Shown piece by piece: positions 36,403 through 44,268 of a stretch of DNA of 64,000 bases. Source of the stretch: AP-15 sp963738185 (GTDB lineage: Bacteria; Pseudomonadota; Alphaproteobacteria; ATCC43930; CGMCC-115725); the NCBI GenBank assembly GCA_963738185.1, contig CAVTVA010000003.1, positions 1,240,001 to 1,304,000 of the forward strand. The letters are read 5' to 3'. Under the pieces are notes generated by a model, which worked only from the letters and a program-made list of their open reading frames with translations, searched no databases and was not told the DNA's origin. Position 1 is the first letter of the stretch, and each line of letters begins with the position of its first letter. The position numbers and the translations under genes are program-made.

Positions 36403-37330
36403 TCACTCGGTGAAATAGTTTTCGTCGATTTTCCTGATCTTGTACGTTTCGGTAACGCGAACGCCGATTTCCTTATCAACCATGAGGCGGGAGAGCTCCA
36501 TTCCATCGATAAGGATGATCCGTTTGGAAATCCGCGACACATACTCGCGTGCAGCTGGAGAAATCGACCCGGTCGTGATCAAGATGCCCTTTGTGGCGCT
36601 GACTTCCATCGAGGCTGCCCGAAAAGGCCTGTACGTCAGGTCGCCCTACCGCATGTCCCGCCCCATACCGCTTCGCCTGGACATAGACGCGATCGAGCCC
36701 GAGCGCATCTTCGTTGATAATTCCGTCCAAGCCGCCGTCTCCTGGTCCTCCGATCGCTCTCCCCCTCTCGGACTGGCCGCCCCCGTAACCAAGCTCTTTC
36801 AGCAGGTCAATGACGAGCTGCTCAAAAAACGCCGGCGACATCTCTCGCATTCGATCGAGAAGATCGGCCTGCAATGCCCCCGTGAGTGTTTGATAGCTCT
36901 GCCCCATCAATTCCTCGGGGGTAGCGGCTACATTGCCTGTTGGCGTGCCGCCGTCTTTGCGATCGGGCTTGGCAAAACCTCCTGCGGCGCTCTTCTTGCG
37001 CCATTCAAGGTAACTTGGGAACCGTTCAAGAAACGGCATATCGATTTTCACCGGATCTGTCGCAAGTACCTCGGCTCCTTCCCCGGTCATGCGGTATACG
37101 CCGCGGCCGGTCTTTTCGATTAGACCGGCTCGTTGCAGGAATACATTCGCCCATGCAATCCGGTTGGCAAAAGTAGTTTGCCGGCCACTTGGCAGCATCT
37201 CCTTCAGGTCTGCCTCGCTGAGCTTTACGCTCGCACTCACACGATCGCGCAAATCCGAGGCTGCGATCTCGCCGTTGGCAGTTGCCGAGAGCACAGGCAG
37301 CATCAGCGATTGGAAATCGGGCACAGCCAT
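36403..37330 (-). CDS. mrr: Mrr-type restriction endonuclease, one frameshift
   Basis: Starts at ATG 37330-37328 with AAGGGGGAT just upstream. Residues ~1-95 are the Mrr N-terminal winged helix (FQSLMLPVLSATANGEIAASDLRDRVSASVKLSEADLKEMLPSGRQTTFANRIAWANVFLQRAGLIEKTGRGVYRMT). The catalytic PD-(D/E)xK domain holds FFEQLVIDLLKELGYGGG, GDGGLDGIINED and VYVQAKRY, the D...Q-x-K type of Mrr. Near 36607 an extra A breaks the frame; removing it joins SGSLDG to VSATKGILITTGSISPAAREYVSRISKRIILIDG and the proper end. Mrr cuts methylated foreign DNA. The methyltransferase upstream is in the same open frame. Confidence 0.88.
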
Positions 37331-38152
37331 ACTGATCCCCCTTGGAGTTTTCTTATTGCCTATCGAAGTATCCGACAGGCTTGGTTTTTGCAAGGCGCGC
37401 TCAGCGTTTGCGCAGGATCGCATGTGGCGGCCCTCGGGCGTGAGCGGGGCGGTCAGGCTGAAGTCATTAAACCAGCCGATGAAGTCGAAGCGGCCGCTGC
37501 GCTCGACCAGGCTCAGGAACTCCTGCGGAAAGAAGATTTTCGCGGGGACGCGGCCCTCGATCGTCAGCTGTTTGCCATGGTCGTTGACGGTGAAGGTCAG
37601 GGTCTCGTTGTAGGTCTGCGCGATCGGGTCGAGCGGCTCGGCGCGATAGCGGGTGCGCACAGTGACGCCGGCGCGACGCCTTGTCCAAGTCCGGCGATAA
37701 TCGTGAAACAGGCGAAACCACACCACGCTGTCCAACAGGTAGAGCGCGCCCGGCGACAAGAGATCGGCGAGGCGATCGAGGTGGTCGAGAAATTCGCGGT
37801 TCGAGCGCGTGTAAAGCGAGCCCAGCATCACGTAAGCAAGATCGAACCGGCCGAGGCCGCGATCGAGCTCGCGCATATCGCCCTCGACGAAGGTGGCGGC
37901 GATGCTGTTGCGGGCGGCCTTGTCGCGGGCGAAACCGAGCATTTGCGGGCTGAGGTCGAGGCCGCAATAGGCGTAGCCGCGGCGGTGCCATTCCTGAAGA
38001 TAGGGCGCGGTGCCGGCGCCGAGCTCAAAGACCCGCCGAACTGGCGCCCGGGAGAATTTTTTGATCGCGGCTTCGAAAAAGTCGATTTCGCCGGCCGGGT
38101 CGGCGGGCGCTAAAGCAATCTCGTAGTATTCCGGGTAGCGATAGGCCTCCAT
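37331..38152 (-). CDS. Class I SAM methyltransferase reading in frame into mrr
   Basis: About 250 residues of methyltransferase: MEAYRYPEYYEIALAPADPAGEIDFFEAAIKKFSR, motif I VFELGAGTAPYLQEWHRRGYAYCGLDLSPQML, motif post-I, then FDLAYVMLGSLYTRSNREFLDHLDRLADLLSPGALYLLDSV. The usual C-terminal strand ends at IGWFNDFSLTAPL. No stop codon follows; the frame continues through a ~35-residue linker straight into the Mrr start at 37330. It resembles small-molecule methyltransferases rather than DNA methylases, since no NPPY or PC motif is seen. Confidence 0.75.
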
Positions 38153-38218
38153 CTCATCAATTTACGGCGACCGCCAACGGTCGAACAGGATGGCCTGCTC
38201 GAAGCCTCACCCCGCCAT

Positions 38219-39301
38219 TCAAAACAGGTTCAGCTGGTCGCCGGTTTGCGGCGGCGGGCGGAAGCGGGTCGCATCAAGCGGTTTTGTCGTGCGTGGATCA
38301 AAGCCGAGCCGGCGGCAGGCGCGGTCGAACCGCAGCCGCAGCATGTCGGCATAGGGTCCGGCGCCGGTCATCCGCTTTGACCAGGCCGAATCATAGAGCC
38401 TGCCGCCATGGGTTTGGGCGACCAGCGAGAGCACGTGCGCAGCCTTGTCCGGGAAATGCGTTTCGAGCCACTCGCGAAACAGCGCCTTCAGCTCGAGCGG
38501 CAGCCGCAGCAAGGTGTAGCCGGCTGCAACCGCGCCGGCAGCACGCGCGTGCTCGAGGACCTGCTCCATCTCGCTGTCGTTGAGCGCCGGGATCATCGGC
38601 GCGCTCAACACTGCGGTCGGCACTCCGGCGGCGGCGAGCGCCGCGATCGTCTCCAGGCGGCGTTCGGGGGTCGCGGCGCGCGGCTCCATCCTCCGCGCCA
38701 GGGCGCGGTCGAGCGTCGTCACCGAAATCGTCGCAATCGCCAGGCGGGCTTTGGCCATCTCGCCGAGGATGTCGAGGTCGCGCCGGATCAGCGCCGATTT
38801 GGTGACGATCGTCACCGGATGGCGAAAATCGCGCAGCACTTCGAGGATCGCGCGGGTGACGCCGAGCCGGCGCTCGACCGGCTGATAGGGGTCGGTGTTG
38901 CTGCCGAGCGCGATCGGGCGACACACATAGCCCTTTTTGCGCAGCTCGGCGGCGAGCAACGCCGCCGCCTGCGGCTTGTAGAACAGCCGGCTTTCGAAAT
39001 CGAGGCCGGGCGACAGGCCGAGATAGGCGTGGCTCGGCCGCGCGTAGCAATAGATGCAGCCGTGCTCGCAGCCCCGATAGGGGTTGATCGAGCGGTCGAA
39101 GCCGATATCCGGCGAGTCGTTGCGGGCGATGATCGTGCGGGTCGCGTCGACGCTCAAGGTCGTGGCCAGCGGTAACGGCTCCGCGTCGGCGGTGCCCCAG
39201 CCGTCGTCAAAGCTCACCCGCCGCTCGGCATCAAAACGGCTGCTGTCGTTGCTGGCGGCGCCGCGCCCCTTGCGCGGCCCGATCATGCCCGGCATATCCA
39301 T
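38219..39301 (-). CDS. PA0069-family radical SAM protein
   Basis: Encodes 360 aa from ATG 39301 (MDMPGMIGPRKGRGAASN). The [4Fe-4S]-binding motif is C-E-H-G-C-I-Y-C (C-x3-C-x2-C) in SINPYRGCEHGCIYCYARPSHAYLGLSPGLDFE. Later segments ALGSNTDPYQPVERRLGVTRAILEVL and VTIVTKSALIRRDLDIL match the SPL-like group of radical SAM proteins. The function of the PA0069 family is not settled; a role related to nucleic acid repair has been suggested from similarity to spore photoproduct lyase. Divergent from the glycosyltransferase-like pair at 39346. Confidence 0.9.
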   Translation of the reverse strand: MDMPGMIGPRKGRGAASNDSSRFDAERRVSFDDGWGTADAEPLPLATTLSVDATRTIIARNDSPDIGFDRSINPYRGCEHGCIYCYARPSHAYLGLSPGLDFESRLFYKPQAAALLAAELRKKGYVCRPIALGSNTDPYQPVERRLGVTRAILEVLRDFRHPVTIVTKSALIRRDLDILGEMAKARLAIATISVTTLDRALARRMEPRAATPERRLETIAALAAAGVPTAVLSAPMIPALNDSEMEQVLEHARAAGAVAAGYTLLRLPLELKALFREWLETHFPDKAAHVLSLVAQTHGGRLYDSAWSKRMTGAGPYADMLRLRFDRACRRLGFDPRTTKPLDATRFRPPPQTGDQLNLF

Positions 39302-39345
39302 GCAGCGCAGAATGCGCCACCTTTCGGAACATTTCAAGAACTTTT

Positions 39346-40017
39346 GTGATCTCGGTGATCATTCCGACCTTGAACGCGGCTGAGACGCTCGGGGCGGCGC
39401 TGGACGCGCTGCGCGGCGAGCCGTTGATCGGGGAAATCATCGTCAGCGATGGGGGGTCGGCCGACGACACCGTTGCCGCCGCGATCGCCGGCGGCGCACG
39501 GCTTTTCGCCGTCCCGCCCGGCCGCGGGACCCAGCTCGCCACCGGCGCGGCTGCGGCGTCGGGCGACTGGCTCCTGTTTCTGCACGCCGATTGCCGTCCT
39601 GAACCGGGCTGGGCGCAGGCGGTCGGCGATTTCATCGCGGCGCCTCGAGCCGCGGGGCGCGCCGGCTATTTCGACCTCGCGCTCGACGATCCGGCGCCGG
39701 CGGCGCGGCGGCTCGAGCGGCTCGTCGCCTGGCGCTCCCGGGTTTTGGCGTTGCCTTATGGCGATCAGGGTCTGCTGATCAGCCGCAGCCTCTACAATGC
39801 GGTCGGCGGTTTTGCGCCGCTGCCGCTGATGGAGGATGTCGACATGGCGCGCCGCCTCGGCCGCGATCGGCTGGCGCGCATCGGCGCCCGCTGCCTCGCC
39901 TCGGCGCAGCGCTATCGTCGCGATGGCTATTGGCGCCGACCGCTGCGCAACCTCGTCTGCCTGTCGCTCTATTTCGCCGGTCTGCCGCCGCAGCGCATTC
40001 TGCGGCTTTATCGCTGA
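39346..40017 (+). CDS. TIGR04283-type family 2 glycosyltransferase
   Basis: Encodes 223 aa from GTG 39346. GT-A fold: MISVIIPTLNAAETLGAALDALRGE, IIVSDGGSADDT, LLFLHADCRPEPGWAQAV (D-x-D-like site), then GDQGLLISRSLYNAVGGF and PLMEDVDMARRL. This family is named for arsenosugar biosynthesis because it co-occurs with arsenosugar genes in some genomes. No arsenic genes (ArsM, ArsS) are nearby, so the substrate is open. The stop overlaps the next start (TGATG). Confidence 0.85.
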   Translation: MISVIIPTLNAAETLGAALDALRGEPLIGEIIVSDGGSADDTVAAAIAGGARLFAVPPGRGTQLATGAAAASGDWLLFLHADCRPEPGWAQAVGDFIAAPRAAGRAGYFDLALDDPAPAARRLERLVAWRSRVLALPYGDQGLLISRSLYNAVGGFAPLPLMEDVDMARRLGRDRLARIGARCLASAQRYRRDGYWRRPLRNLVCLSLYFAGLPPQRILRLYR

Positions 40018-40610
40018 TGCGCCGCCGGCTTGTGCTGTTCGTGCGCGCCCCGGCTCTCGGCCGCGGCAAGCGGCGGTTGGCAATGGAGATCGGCGACCTT
40101 GCCGCGGTGCGCTTCGAGCGATCGATGATCGCGCTGCTGCTGCGGCGCCTGACCGATCGGCGCTGGGATTTGCGGGTTGCGGTGACCCCGGACCGGGCGT
40201 CCGGACATGCTCGGCGCTGGCGCCGCGGGTTAGAGGTCTGCGGTCAAGGCGGAGGCGATCTCGGCCGCCGCATGCGCCGGCTGCTTGGCCAGGGACCCGG
40301 CCCTGTGGTGCTGGTCGGCAGCGACGTTCCGGCCCTCGCTGCCAATCACATCGCCGCCGCTTTCCGCTTGCTCGGCAGCCATGACCTGGTCTTTGGGCCG
40401 GCCGTGGATGGCGGCTTCTGGCTGGTTGGAGCGCGCTGCCGGCCGCTGATCCCGGATTTGTTCGAGCGGGTGCGCTGGTCGGGCCCGCATGCGCTGGCCG
40501 ACACCTTGGCCGAGCTGCCCCGGCGGACCACAGTCGGATTTGTCGCAACCCTCGAGGACGTCGATGACGCCGACGCCTATCGCCGCCTCCGGCCGCGACG
40601 CGGGTTCTGA
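40017..40610 (+). CDS. TIGR04282-type glycosyltransferase-like protein
   Basis: Encodes 197 aa from ATG 40017 (MRRRLVLFVRAPALGRGKRRLAMEIGD). Family segments: FVRAPALGRGKRRLA, QGGGDLGRRMRRLL, VVLVGSDVPALAANHIAAAFRLLGSHDLVFGPAVDGGFWLVG and LEDVDDADAYRRL. It belongs to the CofC/MobA-like nucleotidyltransferase fold, although often called a glycosyltransferase. Coupled to the previous gene, and the two usually occur as a pair. Confidence 0.85.
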   Translation: MRRRLVLFVRAPALGRGKRRLAMEIGDLAAVRFERSMIALLLRRLTDRRWDLRVAVTPDRASGHARRWRRGLEVCGQGGGDLGRRMRRLLGQGPGPVVLVGSDVPALAANHIAAAFRLLGSHDLVFGPAVDGGFWLVGARCRPLIPDLFERVRWSGPHALADTLAELPRRTTVGFVATLEDVDDADAYRRLRPRRGF

Positions 40611-40617
40611 TTCGCGT

Positions 40618-41385
40618 TTACCGGTCGCGGAAGACGGGTTTGCGCTTTTCGAGGAAGGCCGCCATGCCTTCGGCGGCGTCCGCGGTCTGAAAGGCGAGCG
40701 CGCTGAGGTCGGCCTCGATCGCCAGGCCATCGGACAAATTGGTCCCCAGGCCGCGGCGAACGGCCTCGCGGGCGAGGCCTATGGCGGACCGGCTGAAGCC
40801 GGTCATCTCGCGCGCGAAATTCTTTCCGGCCTCGACCAGGTCGCCCGCGGCGATGCGGTTGACGAGCCCGATCGAGAGCGCCTCCTCGGCGGCGACGCCG
40901 CGGCCGGTCAGGATCATCTCGAGCGCGCGCGCCTCGCCGACCAGCCGCGGCAGGAGCTGGGTTCCGCCGTAGCCGGGGATCAGCCCAAGCTTGATCTCGG
41001 GCAGGCCAAGCCTGGCGCCCGGCCCGGCGACGCGAAAGGTGCAGGCGAGCGCCAGCTCGAGCCCGCCGCCAAAGGCGTAGCCGTTGAGGAGCGCGATCGA
41101 GGGCATCGGCATGGTGTCGAGCTTCGCCAGGGTTGCCTGGCCAAACCGGGCGCTCTCGCGCGCGGCGGCGAGGGAGCGGCCGATCAGCTCGGTGATGTCG
41201 GCGCCGGCGCAGAACGCCCGGTCGCCGGCCCCCACAACCAACAAGGCGCGGGCATTGCTGGCAGCGATTTCATCGAACGCGGCGGCGAGATCGCGCAGCA
41301 AGGCAAAGTTCAGCGCATTCAGCGCCTGCGGCCGGTCGAGCGTTACCAGCGCCAGCTCGTCGATGCGGGTCAGGCGGATTGTCAT
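40618..41385 (-). CDS. Enoyl-CoA hydratase/isomerase family protein
   Basis: Encodes 255 aa from ATG 41385-41383 (MTIRLTRIDELALVTLDRPQALNALNFALLRDL). The crotonase oxyanion motifs are VGAGDRAFCAGADITELIG and LLNGYAFGGGLELALACTFRVAG. The catalytic Glu is likely in LGLPEIKLGLIPGYGGTQLLPRLVG, a canonical hydratase sequence. It hydrates 2-enoyl-CoA in beta-oxidation or related degradation. It overlaps the acyl-CoA synthetase stop (ATGA) and is probably translated with it. Confidence 0.93.
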   Translation of the reverse strand: MTIRLTRIDELALVTLDRPQALNALNFALLRDLAAAFDEIAASNARALLVVGAGDRAFCAGADITELIGRSLAAARESARFGQATLAKLDTMPMPSIALLNGYAFGGGLELALACTFRVAGPGARLGLPEIKLGLIPGYGGTQLLPRLVGEARALEMILTGRGVAAEEALSIGLVNRIAAGDLVEAGKNFAREMTGFSRSAIGLAREAVRRGLGTNLSDGLAIEADLSALAFQTADAAEGMAAFLEKRKPVFRDR

Positions 41386-43070
41386 TCCCCGCTCCAGCGC
41401 ACCGGCAGCGGCGCGATGCGCCCGCCCTTCACCCATTCGACCAATTCGCGCTTGAGAATCTTGCCGCTGGCGGTCAGCGGAAACTCGGTCATCGCCAGGA
41501 AATATTCCGGCATGTCGTAGCGCGACAGGCCGGCGCGATCGAGATGCGCCAACAGCGCGTGCGGCTCGAGGTCCTCGCCGTCGTGCAGGATCACCGCGAG
41601 ACACACCCTTTCCCCGAGCCGGTGGTCGGCGACGGCAAAGGCGGCGCAGCGCGCGATCGCCTGGTGGCGCATCGCCAGATCCTCGATCCGCGCCGGGTGG
41701 ATGTTGCGCCCGCCGCGGATGATCAAATCCTTTTTGCGGCCGACGATTTCGAGGCAACCCTTCTCGTCGAGCCGGCCGAGGTCGCCGCTCATAAACCAGC
41801 CCGATCGGTTGAACGATTGCTCGGTCGCCTGCTGATCGTCGAAATAGCCCAAGGTCAGGCAGGCGCCGCGGCCGCCGATCTCGCCGACCGCCCCAGGTGC
41901 TGCTTCGATGTCCGGGTTGTCCTGGTCCCAAATCCGGACCTCATAGGCAGCGCAGGCACGCCCGCAAGTCTCGACGATGGTGCGCGGATCGTCGTCGGGG
42001 AGCGTGTATTGGTGCGAGCCGTTCTCGGTCATGCCGTAGACGTTCTGCGGCAGCACACCGCGGTCGAGAAAGGCCTGCGCGGTCTCGCGCGGGATCGGCG
42101 AGCCGGCCATGTAAAAGGTGCCCACCTGGCCGAGCCGGTCGAGCCGCCGCTGGCGCAGCTCGGCAAGGATGTCCATGGCGTGGGTCGGCACCCCCATGAC
42201 ATAGGTGGCGCCGGTCTCGACGATCCAGTCGAGCGGGGTCATTCCCGGCGGCGGCGCGTTGACCACCAGCTCGAGCCCGGCGGCCAGCATCTGCTCGATC
42301 GCCACGGCGCCGATGTGATGGCTCATCGGGCTCAGGCTCAAGAGGACCGAGCGCTCGTCATGGCGCCAATCGGCGACCATCGCCCGGCCGTTGGCGAGCA
42401 GCGTATTATCCGAATGCATGACGCCCTTTGGCGTGCCGGTGGTGCCCGAGGTGAACGCCAGATAGACGATCTTGTCGGGGTCGGCATCGGCCGGCGGCAC
42501 CGGTGCCGCTTCGCCCCCACCCCGGCCCTCCCCCGCCCGCAGCGGACGGGAGGGAGGGGGCGGAAACGGCACGGCGTCGCTAGGGCCGGCGCCGAGCGTG
42601 TAGATGCGGCGCAGCGAGGGCAGCGCCGCGGCGGCGGCAAAGATGTCGGCGGTGTTGGCGTCGGCGCCATAGCCGGGCTCGGCGAACAGGGCCGCGGCGC
42701 GGATGCGCGACAGCAGCTCGACGACCTCGCCGACCCGGTAGTTGCGGTGCAGCGACGGGTTGCACACATAGCCCTGGCGCGAGCAGGCGATAAAGATCGC
42801 GACCGCTTCGACCCGGTTCGGCAGCCACACCGCCACCCGCTCGCCGCGCTTCACCCCGGCGCCGTGCAGGCCGGCCGCGACCATCTCGACCATCGCCCGC
42901 AATTCGCGCCAGGTCAGCCGCCGGTGAGCGTCGCGCACCGCATAGGCCTGCGGCCGCCGCCGGGCGTGCTCGCACAGCAGCGAATAAAGCGTATCGCGCC
43001 GCCACAGCCCCGCGGCATAATAGCGCCGCGCCAATTCCGGATCGTGCAAGGTGAGCAGCGTGTTGGTCAT
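41382..43070 (-). CDS. AMP-forming acyl-CoA synthetase carrying an embedded palindromic element
   Basis: Encodes ~562 aa from ATG 43070-43068, with GGAGAG upstream. Adenylation motifs: YLAFTSGTTGTPKGVMHSDNTL near residue 205, VYGMTENGSHQYTLPDDDP, GWFMSGDLGRLDEKGCLEIVGRKKDLIIRGGRNIHPARIED, and the late SGKILKRELVEW with the catalytic Lys. It activates a carboxylic acid to its CoA ester. Residues ~170-186 (PPPSRPLRAGEGRGGG) are encoded by a palindromic repeat in a surface linker just before the P-loop, and the frame is intact. Next to an enoyl-CoA hydratase; substrate unknown. Confidence 0.9.
   Translation of the reverse strand: MTNTLLTLHDPELARRYYAAGLWRRDTLYSLLCEHARRRPQAYAVRDAHRRLTWRELRAMVEMVAAGLHGAGVKRGERVAVWLPNRVEAVAIFIACSRQGYVCNPSLHRNYRVGEVVELLSRIRAAALFAEPGYGADANTADIFAAAAALPSLRRIYTLGAGPSDAVPFPPPPSRPLRAGEGRGGGEAAPVPPADADPDKIVYLAFTSGTTGTPKGVMHSDNTLLANGRAMVADWRHDERSVLLSLSPMSHHIGAVAIEQMLAAGLELVVNAPPPGMTPLDWIVETGATYVMGVPTHAMDILAELRQRRLDRLGQVGTFYMAGSPIPRETAQAFLDRGVLPQNVYGMTENGSHQYTLPDDDPRTIVETCGRACAAYEVRIWDQDNPDIEAAPGAVGEIGGRGACLTLGYFDDQQATEQSFNRSGWFMSGDLGRLDEKGCLEIVGRKKDLIIRGGRNIHPARIEDLAMRHQAIARCAAFAVADHRLGERVCLAVILHDGEDLEPHALLAHLDRAGLSRYDMPEYFLAMTEFPLTASGKILKRELVEWVKGGRIAPLPVRWSGE
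42514..42562. repeat. AGEG-type palindromic element inside a coding sequence
   Basis: GC-rich imperfect palindrome. CCCCCACCCCGGCCCTCCCC lies on the left arm and CGGACGGGAGGGAGGGGG on the right. Read on the minus strand in the gene's frame it encodes PPPSRPLRAGEGRGGG. It is related to the copies at 44181, 57233 and 63346. Confidence 0.7.
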
Positions 43071-43368
43071 CGCGCTCTCCACCTGGTCGGTTCACGCCGG
43101 TCAGCTGCGATCACCGCTTGCGTCGCCAAGAATTTCTCCCCTCAAATGAATCCGGGCGGTCGCCGAATCCGGAGAGGATAATCCTGCCGGAGCCAGCGCG
43201 GTCAAGCCGCCGGCCGGTTTCACCCGCGCGTTGGCGCGGACCCGCCATATTGCAGGCGTCGGTTGGCGATGGTTTCACGGTCGGAGGCAGCGAACGATGC
43301 TGGTAAGACGGGGCGAGCACACCGATCTGGAGGCGCCGGCAGCGGCGGAACCCATCGAGGATGTAGTA

Positions 43369-43764
43369 ATGAATGATTACTATACCCGGTTGCCGCAAAT
43401 CCGCCTGACCGGCAATTCGACCGCTGGTCCAATCCAACGGCAAGCACCAACCGAGGTCATGCTCGACGGCAATGACGTAGCCACATTGGTCGAATGCGCT
43501 ATCGGGCACCCTGCCGCGAATATGCGATACGCCGTGCTGGCAGCTATCTGGAGCCACCCCAACTCATTCCGGCAGATTTTTCGGTTCGGGCTGAACGCCC
43601 CCGAGGGGTTCGCGGAAGTACGCCAGATCGTGGCCGAGGAGCTCGAAAAGTGCTCGCTCAATCCGGATGTTCCGAGTGCGAACCGCGCGAACCCGGCGGT
43701 CAAAACGCTGCTGCCTCGGATGCCCTTGCCGGCGCATCTGAGAGATCGTGGGAGGCGATCATGA
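43369..43764 (+). CDS. Hypothetical protein coupled to the DUF35 gene
   Basis: From ATG 43369 the frame encodes ~131 aa (MNDYYTRLPQIRLTGNSTAG...ECAIGHPAANMRYAVLAAIWSHPNSFRQIFRFGLNAPEGFAEVRQIVAEELEKC). An in-frame start at 43231 adds an unconvincing leader. I recognise no family. The helix-rich middle looks natural, and the TGA stop overlaps the ATG of the DUF35 gene as ATGA, the usual sign of translational coupling. The rest of the region back to 43071 shows no gene. Confidence 0.4.
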   Translation: MNDYYTRLPQIRLTGNSTAGPIQRQAPTEVMLDGNDVATLVECAIGHPAANMRYAVLAAIWSHPNSFRQIFRFGLNAPEGFAEVRQIVAEELEKCSLNPDVPSANRANPAVKTLLPRMPLPAHLRDRGRRS

Positions 43765-44219
43765 GCGATTGGGGCAAGGTGACCCGGCCGATCCCGGTTC
43801 CGAACGAGTGGACAAGGCCGTTCTGGGATGCAGCGAAGCGCGGCGTTCTGGAATTGCAGCGCTGCCAGAGCTGCGGGCATTTCCAGCACCCGCCCTATGC
43901 GACCTGCACGCAATGCGTCGCGACCGACCTGAAGTTCGAGCCGGTGCGCGGGGCTGGCGCGATCTACGCCTACACGATCATGTATCACACCGGCGACAAA
44001 CGCTTCGCTTCCGCGGTGCCCTACGCCAGCATCATCGTCGAGCTCGACGATGCGCCCGGCGCGCTGCTCGCCGGCAACCTCCTGGAATCGCCCTATACCG
44101 AGGCCAAGGTCGGGCGCCGCGTCGAAATCGTCTTTGAGAAGCTGAACGACGACATCACCCTGCCGCAGTTCCGCCTCGCGCCCCCTCCCTCCCCTCCCCC
44201 GCGAGCGGGGGAGGGTTAG
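43761..44219 (+). CDS. DUF35 OB-fold zinc-ribbon protein
   Basis: Encodes 152 aa from ATG 43761 with GGGAGG at 43750-43755. A rubredoxin-like zinc ribbon, CQSCGH...CTQC (C-x2-C-x11-C-x2-C), lies at residues ~37-55, followed by an OB-fold (GAGAIYAYTIMYHTGDKRFASAVPYASIIVELDD). DUF35 proteins pair with thiolase-fold enzymes, as ChsH2 does with Ltp2 in steroid side-chain cleavage, and a thiolase-fold gene follows here. The last ~12 residues, PPPSPPPRAGEG, and the stop codon lie in a palindromic repeat, replacing the natural end. Confidence 0.88.
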   Translation: MSDWGKVTRPIPVPNEWTRPFWDAAKRGVLELQRCQSCGHFQHPPYATCTQCVATDLKFEPVRGAGAIYAYTIMYHTGDKRFASAVPYASIIVELDDAPGALLAGNLLESPYTEAKVGRRVEIVFEKLNDDITLPQFRLAPPPSPPPRAGEG

Positions 44220-44227
44220 GGTGGGGG
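44181..44227. repeat. AGEG-type palindromic element at the end of the DUF35 gene
   Basis: Perfect 11-bp stem CCCTCCCCCGC / GCGGGGGAGGG around a GA loop at 44203-44204, with partly complementary outer arms (CCCCCTCCC left, AGGGTGGGGG right). It encodes PPPSPPPRAGEG and the TAG stop of the DUF35 gene. It lies between that gene and its thiolase partner and could slow RNA polymerase or protect the upstream RNA end. Confidence 0.75.
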
Positions 44228-44268
44228 CTATCGCGCACGACATCGGCCGAGTGGGGAGGAGAGACCGC

